Shown piece by piece: positions 58,201-64,000 of a stretch of 64,000 bases of DNA. The stretch spans positions 115,665,157 through 115,729,156 of the forward strand of contig NC_079492.1 in assembly GCF_020520425.1 (NCBI RefSeq), given 5' to 3'. Numbering within the stretch: the first letter of the stretch is position 1; the number at the start of each line of letters is the position of its first letter. The stretch comes from Spinacia oleracea. Its lineage: Eukaryota; Streptophyta; Magnoliopsida; Caryophyllales; Amaranthaceae. The notes beneath the pieces are model-generated. The model was not told the origin of the DNA. It was given only the letters and a program-made list of their open reading frames with translations, and did no database searches. The position numbers and the translations under genes were made by a program.

Positions 58201-60433
58201 TCGTAAATCAGCTCTTGTACAACTGTTCCTGTAGAACTCTTGTGAACTGATCATTAGCTGTTGGATCTTCGGGGAAATAGATGTGATAATGTATGATGAT
58301 CCATTGAGAGTGTCGAGCCATAGCTTTCCTGTGGTGCACCTCACTTTATAAAACTGGTCACCACATCTTTGTGAAGTGCTAAGTGGATAAGGTACTGGGG
58401 TTTTCCCACAATCTGGACACCAAAGTGTAGCTACTGCTTATTGAGTAACAGAAAGTAGAACTACTACTACAATTTGCAACTGTACCAGAAGCTTATACTT
58501 CAGCTTCGCGTGTGTCATCTCTGTTACAGTATCAGACCGGTGCTAAAAAAAATTTATACTGCCTCTTCCATGGTCATGGACTCAAGGTCTATCAAAGTTC
58601 TGGGATTTGTAAGTGTTTAGGAAATTTGAATGGTGTTCTCTCAAGTGGACTTCAGATATGACAAACCTTACTTTTTCCTATTTGAAAAACAAACAAAGAA
58701 TATAACTCATTCCAATGAACCAGGGTTAGAAGTATAATTTTTACCATTGATTGATAATTAAAAAGTAGTTATTGCCTAGGAACACTAATGACAGCAGGTT
58801 GGCTGTAACTTCCTAGGCATCAGCATTATTAGTTTTATCGCGATCAGTAGGTTTCACCGAAAAATATGATGTGATGTTGCAGGGTGAAGTTATAGCCTAG
58901 ACTAGGACTTTCATTCGTAGTTGCAGTAGATAGACTAATAGACTATATGTATTGTGCTGGTTGATGCCGCAGTAACTAAGCTTGAGTCTGCAAGAAAGTT
59001 GCTTTATGTTATTGCATAGGAGTAGACAGGTTCTGATATGGCTGCCCCTGACTTATTTTATTTGTGTTCTTTTTTATTTAGGTCCTTTTCGAGGTCCAAG
59101 TAGAGCACTTAAATATAAAAAACTGAGAAGTACCGAACCAGGAAAGGTTAAGGTTCATATTCCATCCTCATTGGGAGCTGCTGTGGGTAAGAATGCAAAC
59201 CAATTTGTGGGTGAATGTGCTGATTGGGTGAAGGAAATATGCCCTCTTAATGTTCAAAGCTGGAATGATATGCCTGAAGACGCAATAGATCGGTTATATA
59301 GTAGGATTCATGTATGAAAACCCCCAAAATTTTTGTTGATTCTCAGTAAGTTCAAGTTATTGTCTTGTTAGCAGCTGATATTTTTCTACTGACTTTTTTG
59401 TAGGCAAAGTTTGACTTCGGTGAAGGTGCACACATTCCAAAAGCGATACACATTCAGTGCTCTAACCTTTATAGGCATTGGAGAGAAAGGTTGAAGGCTG
59501 ACCATTTTACAAAGTGCAAAAGTTTGAAAGAAGCAGAACGTGCTTGTCCAGCAACTATAGACCTTACCCAATGGAGGTGGCTTATATATAATTATTGGGG
59601 CAATCCTAAACAGAGGGTAAGTATAGTGAATATGCTTATACTATTAGCCTTATAATAACTTTATTAATCCAATATGTTAATGTTGTAAATTTAAGGAAAA
59701 GAGTGAAAAGAATCGGGCGAATGCTCTTTCAAAGAAGATCAAGTCCGCATGTGGTGCCAAATCAACCGCTAGGATAATTTATGAATTGGTGAGCTTCTGG
59801 AAGTCTTAATTTCAAATTCGAATTCCTCTCTGGTTTGTTTACTCATTTGTGTACTTTAAGTTTCTAGTTTGAATACTATCATTTTACTTTTCCTAGGAAC
59901 TTGAGGCAGAAAATGAGCAGGAGGTCAATGAAGATGAGCAGGAGGTCAATGAAACTAATGGTGATCCTATATATTTGAAGCTATGGGAAAAGTCAAAGAG
60001 GTAATTGGATTATTTATATCTAGTGCATCATTTTTTCTCTTATTGCAAATTTTTATCTTCTTAGTTTTATCACCATAGGCATAAAAATGGGAAGTTTGAC
60101 GATGAGGCCGAAATCAAGTACAAGTCATTTAAAGAGTTACATGAAAAAGAAGTCAGAGAGAAAGGAGCTGACAATCTTATTTTGGATATTGCCTACAAAG
60201 AAGTGCTTGGATATCGTTCGGGTTATGCACGTGGGTTAGGTAAAGGCCACCCTATGTTATCCAAGGATGGGAAGAAAGGAAGAGCAGAGCTAGAAGCTAA
60301 TGTGGAGCATCTGAAGAATGAAAATAGCATGATCAGAGCAGAATTTGAGTCTCATAAACTGGAGGCTAAGAAGAAATAGCAAGAATTAGAACAAAAGCTT
60401 CAGTTAATCATGGACAAGATTGGCTTGACATAA
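46244..60433 (+). CDS. CACTA TnpA-like protein (plant transposase Ptta/En/Spm type), intron interrupted by a LARD
   Basis: Exons 46244-46274, 46369-46452, 59082-59311, 59404-59616, 59696-59788, 59897-60000 and from 60079 join in frame to 351 aa, ending at TAG 60377-60379; reading past it reaches TAA 60431-60433. Conserved blocks are RGPSRALKYKKL, VGECADWVKEICPLNVQSW, FDFGEGAHIPKAI with LYRHWRERLKADHF, TIDLTQWRWLIYNYW, KKIKSACGAKSTARI and the hallmark LGYRSGYARGLGKGHP. The C-terminus is a predicted coiled coil (LEANVEHLKNENSMIRAEFE). TnpA-type proteins bind the subterminal repeats. The second intron (46453-59081, 12.6 kb) contains the LARD and the GUB_WAK fragment. The premature TAG removes only 17 residues, so the protein may be near-functional. 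A further upstream exon could exist. Confidence 0.8.
46925..46929 (+). repeat. Target duplication CCCCC of the LARD (left copy)
   Basis: CCCCC precedes the 5' LTR and recurs at 58012-58016 after the 3' LTR. The low complexity makes the duplication less decisive than a mixed sequence would be. Confidence 0.65.
46930..48433 (+). repeat. 5' LTR of the LARD
   Basis: Starts TGTAGACACCTACATTTGTC, ends GACCCCCCTCACA. It contains three CGCCCAG...CTGGGCG palindromic modules (47396-47490) and a TATA box TATAAATA at 47565-47572. Confidence 0.9.
47565..47572 (+). promoter_or_regulatory. TATA box of the LARD LTR
   Basis: TATAAATA in the context CTTCCCTATAAATACAGCCC, about 75 bp downstream of the GC-rich palindromes. 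The copy in the 3' LTR lies at about 57143-57150. Confidence 0.65.
48435..48452 (+). other. Primer-binding site of the LARD
   Basis: TGGCGACTCCGCTGGGGA begins one base after the LTR. This type of PBS is seen in Tat-lineage plant gypsy elements; the cognate tRNA was not determined. Confidence 0.7.
48453..56463 (+). other. LARD interior, non-coding
   Basis: No gag, protease, RT, RNase H or integrase motif was found in any frame. It contains four dispersed copies of a palindrome module (near 49210, 51425, 53590 and 54695), TTGGGGGCT-type motifs (53220, 54140 and 54965) and a tandem array at 55395-55965. Many short segments resemble tRNA- or gene-like fragments only by chance. Confidence 0.7.
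55395..55965 (+). repeat. About 120-bp tandem repeats in the LARD 3' interior
   Basis: Four to five degenerate copies share GTCCACCCTTAGCGGACA, GCCATCTTTAGCCGGCGG and GTCTACGTCACAAACCGCG. Each block is an imperfect palindrome (GTCCACC...GCGGAC; GTCTACG...CGCGTAG), so the array can form serial hairpins. Confidence 0.8.
56464..56478 (+). other. Polypurine tract of the LARD
   Basis: AAAGTGGGGGCTAAC immediately precedes the TG of the 3' LTR. Confidence 0.7.
56479..58011 (+). repeat. 3' LTR of the LARD
   Basis: 1533 bp. It carries four rather than three CGCCCAG...CTGGGCG modules because a 29-bp unit is duplicated at about 56988-57045. It otherwise aligns end to end with the 5' LTR. Confidence 0.9.
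58012..58518 (-). pseudogene. Captured GUB_WAK galacturonan-binding protein fragment (antisense in CACTA)
   Basis: On the minus strand, ATG 58518-58516 opens a hydrophobic signal-peptide-like stretch (KLLVQLQIVVVVLLSV). An in-frame TAA follows at 58440-58438, then WCPDCGKTPVPYPLSTSQRC, GDQFYKVRCTTGKLWLDTLN, GSSYIITSISPKIQ and a cysteine series (FYRNSC, LKFNCS, MDCTSSSPCYKY, LHCCSYTTGG). This is the N-terminal galacturonan-binding (GUB_WAK_bind) domain of wall-associated-kinase-type proteins, including start codon and signal peptide. The LARD interrupts it at CCSYTTGG. No kinase or transmembrane part is present. Codons are clean except for the single stop. Confidence 0.85.
58519..59081. other. 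CACTA TnpA intron remainder
   Basis: Non-coding DNA between the captured fragment and TnpA exon 3. It may include the 5' leader of the captured wall-associated-kinase gene. Confidence 0.4.
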
Positions 60434-60963
60434 ATAAGGTAAGTTTTAATATTAAAGTGAAATTATTTTGAATATAAACTCATGGGAAAGGGGGGGGTAA
60501 ATGCAATCAATTTATGGGGAGATGCTGCCGAAATTAAGACGTGGGTGTTGTGTTGGGGCGGCTGATTGCAGGAAGTCAGGGAGGGTAGCTAGTTTTGCAG
60601 TTACAGTTAGATGTGTGGTGTTGTTGTTGGTGCTTTGTGGCAGTGTGTTGGGACTGGTTTTTTTGTCTTGCGCCTGAGCTATCAACAGGTTGTGGTTATG
60701 CAGCTACTGTTTTGTAGTCAACTGACATAAGTTGACTCTATGGGGTTTGCTTTGGGGCTGTCTTTTTTTTTTCTATAATAGTTTTGGAGTGGTGGTGTCT
60801 ACTGATTTTCTACAATATCATTAACAATAAGTTGTGCTATCTCTATCCATACACATTGATCAGGTAAAACTTCAATGAACAAACATACTCCATGAGAATT
60901 TTCACGTGTGGAAATGTCCGCACAAATCAATATCATATTGCATATATCTCACTGAAGAGAACA

Positions 60964-61111
60964 TTAATGATGAAAGCTGGCTACTGTGTAAGCAATCTGA
61001 TTGAGTAAGCTCCACCTAGTATATAGGCGAAAAATAAGAAGTGATGTTACACTTTCAAAAGATAAAGGGTTTGCAAGGAAAAGCTCTTCCCCTGCTGCAT
61101 CTTCATCTGTT
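60964..61111 (-). pseudogene. Unidentified exon-like fragment, possible third capture
   Basis: On the minus strand, an acceptor-like TTGATTTCAG is followed by an open 49-codon stretch (TDEDAAGEELFLANPLSFES ... SLLIFRLYTRWSLLNQ) ending at TAA 60966-60964. The composition is that of a normal protein, in contrast with surrounding AT-rich DNA. I do not recognise the family. It could be chance. Confidence 0.3.
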
Positions 61112-62177
61112 CTGAAATCAAGTATATATAAATTAAAACAAGCAAAAGATTTGTTATAGAACAACTCCACAGAAAAAAGTAACACAAGTTTCAACAGGGG
61201 CAAATAAGTTGAGACACGTCAGACAAAATATTGTGATTAGGTGTTTGTTTTGTTCTTAAACTTTGAATGAAATCAGTTTAATCACCAGTTCGATCTGTTC
61301 ACCCCTAACCTTGTTATCTGAATCCTTTATCTCTTTCTGTTTTTGTTCTTCCATGTGTTTTGTTATTCAGTCTATGGCTAGTAATTTGAATCACGCACGC
61401 CTTTTTTCGACTCTTGGTTGTTGTATTTTATGACAGATAGGTATTTTCATAGTTAAATTAGTCTTAGTTATTATCTTTTGTGACGGATTGGTGTTTTTGA
61501 ACAATGCTAATGTACTTAGCAACAGTTTGAAGTATTACGACAAATCTGGGCACTTGTTATTTATATAATTCCATCTTCGCATCATGCTGCAGTCATGGTT
61601 GTGTGTGCATCATGCTGCACTCATGGTTGTTAGATTGTGCTGAAGACATGCTGCTATTAGGATTTTTTATGGCTAGCTACTGTTCTTATTTTGGTTTAGC
61701 AAGTGGTGTTCTTGCTTTTTTGGTTTGGTTTAACTGGTTTAGTGCTTCCCATCAGGCTGCTATTCTACAAATTTTTGTTACCATTAATCCCCAACACGAA
61801 TGACATGGTGCTGCATATTCAAAGCAAGTCAACGTAGGAATTGCTCATCTCCGTATTTTCTGTCTCTATAACATAATGGATGCATCTGATTCATTTGTGT
61901 CTTGGAAGAGCAAACATTGTCTACTAGTGGACTAATAGTTGTTCTAAGTATGCTTTTTTTTTTTTGTGTTTACCAGAGAGAAAATACATGAAACTAATTG
62001 TTCTATATTTGTTTACAGGAAATATGTTTTTTTGGCCTTGACGAGTCTGCTGATCGGTATATCTTTTGTTGCATGAGAAGTTGGTTTTCCTGCTAGCTTC
62101 ACATACTTAGTTATGCTTAGGAGCTTTATGAAGTTTTATGAACTATTTTGTTAAGTTGTTGGCTTGCTGCACTCAGG

Positions 62178-62179
<2 letters not shown>

Positions 62180-62265
<86 letters not shown>
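62180..62265. repeat. (TA)n microsatellite
   Basis: About 43 uninterrupted TA units. It reads as an artificial I-Y protein repeat and has no coding meaning. Confidence 0.95.
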
Positions 62266-62267
<2 letters not shown>

Positions 62268-62399
62268 ATTTTTTGGAGGCTGTAAAAGAACTTTCGAATG
62301 TGCAAAGATTTGTTATTGTTTGTGGTATGAATTATGTCATTGTCCTATATCAGGTTCTTGCCTACCTATCAGATTATTTTTTAAAAAATAAAATAATTA

Positions 62400-62740
62400 T
62401 CAAAGAGGGCGACTTTAGTTGTTGTATTTGATTTTGAACAAAGAGGGCAAAACGCTTGCCCTTCTTGATATGATTTAAGAGGGCGACCAAATGTACTCTG
62501 CCGTCCTTGATTCTTACCAAAGAGGGCGAATGTGGATGCCTTTTTTGAATAAATCAAAGAGGGCGAAGAAAGTTGCCCTGTTAGATCTCAACCAAAGAGG
62601 GCGACTTTTAATGTTTGTCCTGAAAAGCTAATACAACGACAATAACAGGGCGACCTTGAGGGCGATTCTAAGGTCGCCCTTATAGCTTAGCAGGGCGATA
62701 ATTTTAACTAAGAGGGCGACTTTTTTCGCCCTCTTTGATC
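62400..62740. repeat. Right subterminal repeats of the CACTA element
   Basis: At least eight AAAGAGGGCGA or inverted TCGCCCTCTTT copies within 340 bp, matching the left end. Probable TnpA binding sites. Confidence 0.85.
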
Positions 62741-62774
62741 TTATATGTTGTAGTGAAAAAAGACGAAGGGGGTA

Positions 62775-63607
62775 TGATAGATATGATTATGAGATATCGT
62801 AGTATTGGATATAGTAGTAGTATACTATGTATTAGATAAGAGTTCATCCAAAAAGGTTCATGGCGTTGTAATTAATTAAGTATCAATATAATGTAGGGAG
62901 TTTTTAAGATAATTTTGAGGCCGGCATTACTTCAAGCACGTTGCCTAATTAGAAAATTCAAATGAATTTATAATCTTGATTATTTAGACATATGTTAATA
63001 TGCATGCAATGACAAATTTAAAAATTTCATACAAGCATGTTGTCTAATTGCAATATAACAATGTTTTTATGTTATAGAAAACAACCTAATAAATATGAAT
63101 AGTACTCCTTCTGTATTTAAATAGGAGATACATTTGACAGGGCACGAGTATTAAATAAGAATAGTTGAATGAAATAAAATAATAAAGCAAGTGGAGTTGG
63201 GTAAATATTTTAATCAAGTAAAATAATTGGAGACCATTAAATTTTGGATTAGTGTGGGGTGAGGGTTTATGAGATTAATTGTTTAATATGGTAGTGGGTT
63301 ATAGCGTAAATTAGATTGTCCAACACGTGTATGGCACGTGCTTCTCACTAGTATTGATAAAAACAATTTCATTATTTAAAATTCAAGACAGATGTTAGCA
63401 AAGTAAATAACCACATTAGAATTTACCGTCTATGATCATGTATAAAAATAAATTATTCAATAATCTATTATGCAAAAATATCATTAGTAATTTTGTACTC
63501 GACCATGCTTAAAAACATAGATGCATTTATCACTAAAAAAAACATTGAATAATGTACACCTTTACACTTATGATATATATTGATCAAATAGTAACTAAAT
63601 ATCGTAG
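62775..63607. other. Right flank of the CACTA/MITE nest, AT-rich
   Basis: Contains the putative Helitron right terminus (to 63351) and a lone MITE-like end TACTCCTTCTGTATTTAAAT near 63102. No gene seen. Confidence 0.4.
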
Positions 63608-64000
63608 TTTTTTTTTTTGCTAAGCAAGAGAGAATAATATTAATTGGATCAACAATTACAACTTAAGCCAACTCCAAGTCATACAAACCAACTAGGTTGG
63701 ACTCTATGCCCTTGGAATCAGCAAAAACAAAGCTAAAACAAGCTCTAAAAACACAACCAGAATGCCTAAAAGGCTATTACAATTTTGTGAACCAGTCACT
63801 ATCCCTCTTGCTTACATGTTTTGGCAAAACTACCTGAATTCTGCTCTTAACCATTTGCTTCAAAGCCTTCATACTCTGACTGACAGTGGGAATGGTACTC
63901 TCCCAAAAGCTAGTGTTTCTACATTTCCAGATCAGATAGACAGCAGCACCAACAACTGCAAAATAAACCTGCTTCCTGAACCTTGAAGCTCTACTTTGTC
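63608..64000 (-). mobile_element. LINE 3' end (minus strand), runs out of the window
   Basis: A poly-T run at 63608-63618 is the poly(A) tail of a minus-strand LINE. Upstream on that strand, a frame ending at TAA 63779-63777 reads SRFRKQVYFAVVGAAVYLIW, then KCRNTSFWES and LPKHVSKRDSDWFTKL. This is the zf-RVT-associated C-terminal region of plant LINE reverse-transcriptase polyproteins. The frame is open to the window edge. Confidence 0.8.

Larger units (their letters stand above)
60434..62399 (+). other. CACTA 3' non-coding region
   Basis: Follows the TnpA gene. It contains an exon-like antisense segment (60964-61111) and a TA microsatellite (62180-62265). No further conserved protein was read. 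Confidence 0.5.
42527..62755 (+). mobile_element. CACTA (En/Spm) transposon, 20.2 kb, with captured host gene fragments
   Basis: It begins CACTACAAAAATATAGAGC and ends ATCTTATATGTTGTAGTG, with AAA on both sides as the 3-bp target duplication. Both subterminal regions (42540-42720 and 62400-62740) hold many copies of AAAGAGGGCGA in both orientations, the expected binding sites for a TnpA-type protein. Coding content: a TNP2-type transposase remnant (about 44216-46040), a TnpA-like gene (46244-60433), a DUF946 capture fused to TNP2 and an antisense GUB_WAK capture. About 11.1 kb is a later LTR-retrotransposon insertion, so the original element was about 9.1 kb. Confidence 0.88.
42277..62774. 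mobile_element. Stowaway-like MITE split by the CACTA insertion
   Basis: TACTCCCTTTGTAATTTTTT at 42277 and AAAAGACGAAGGGGGTA ending at 62774 are inverted ends of a roughly 270-bp MITE. The two halves are 42277-42526 and 62756-62774. The CACTA transposon sits 16-19 bp from the right end of the MITE with a 3-bp AAA duplication. Confidence 0.6.
42007..63351 (+). mobile_element. Putative non-autonomous Helitron enclosing the nested elements
   Basis: The left end TCTCTTCTATATTAAAAAGC matches the TC...TATATTA start of plant Helitrons and follows an A. The right end is CTAG (63348-63351) before a T, as expected for insertion between A and T. A short hairpin with CACGTG stems and a TATGG loop (63324-63340) lies 7 bp before the CTAG. 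Helitron-own sequence would be 42007-42276 and 62775-63351 (about 850 bp), and everything between is later insertions. No Rep/helicase is present. The hairpin stem is short, so this is a moderate call. Confidence 0.45.

Noticed and set aside
62138-62431. Frame with a long Ile-Tyr repeat
   Set aside because: Translation of the (TA)n microsatellite.

Overview
This is a plant nuclear window. It has introns with GT-AG (and one GC-AG) borders, plant-specific gene families, and it is dominated by nested transposable elements. The genes look like those of a eudicot. A Caryophyllales genome such as spinach, beet or quinoa fits the style of the repeats, but that species guess is inference.

Genes. Four host loci are visible. 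The 3' end of a short-chain dehydrogenase/reductase gene opens the window (1-300, +). A compact island at 26.2-36.9 kb holds three complete genes whose exons join in frame: a mitochondrial ribosomal protein mS29/DAP3 (26183-29698, +, 7 exons, 458 aa), a LURP-one-related (LOR) protein (30947-33050, -, 3 exons, 201 aa) and an RDM4/DMS4/IWR1-type protein (33533-36875, -, 10 exons, 364 aa). DAP3 converges on the two minus-strand genes.

Left arm (0.3-8.3 kb). This part holds Stowaway-like MITEs, a CACTA-type MITE with a 3-bp target duplication, fragments of Ty3/gypsy elements, and a Cassandra-type LTR carrying a 5S rRNA-like domain.

LINE with a copia insertion (8.6-24.5 kb). An L1-type LINE encodes a DUF4283/zinc-knuckle region, an APE endonuclease and a reverse transcriptase in what was one continuous frame. 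A 10.4-kb non-autonomous Ty1/copia element (10415-20806) splits it. That element has 1398-bp LTRs differing at about 3 sites and a TCAGA target duplication. Its pol is decayed, so it probably moved using proteins supplied in trans. The LINE is itself broken by a nonsense codon, frameshifts and a deletion.

Gene-island repeats (25.0-37.4 kb). A terminal-inverted-repeat element with palindromic ends sits about 170 bp upstream of the DAP3 start. The first LOR intron holds an element with CAGAC arrays at both ends. Tourist-like and other MITEs lie between the genes.

Right arm (37.5-64 kb). A minus-strand copia LTR and degenerate internal region is followed by a nest of elements: a putative Helitron (42007-63351) contains a Stowaway-like MITE, which contains a 20.2-kb CACTA transposon (42527-62755), which contains an 11-kb Ty3/gypsy-related LARD (46930-58011). 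The CACTA element carries a decayed TNP2-type transposase, a largely intact TnpA-like gene, and at least two captured host gene fragments: a DUF946/Vps62-like segment fused in frame to the TNP2 remnant, and the secretory N-terminus of a wall-associated-kinase galacturonan-binding protein in antisense. The window ends in the 3' end of another LINE (minus strand). I saw no tRNA gene, CRISPR array or prokaryotic signal.
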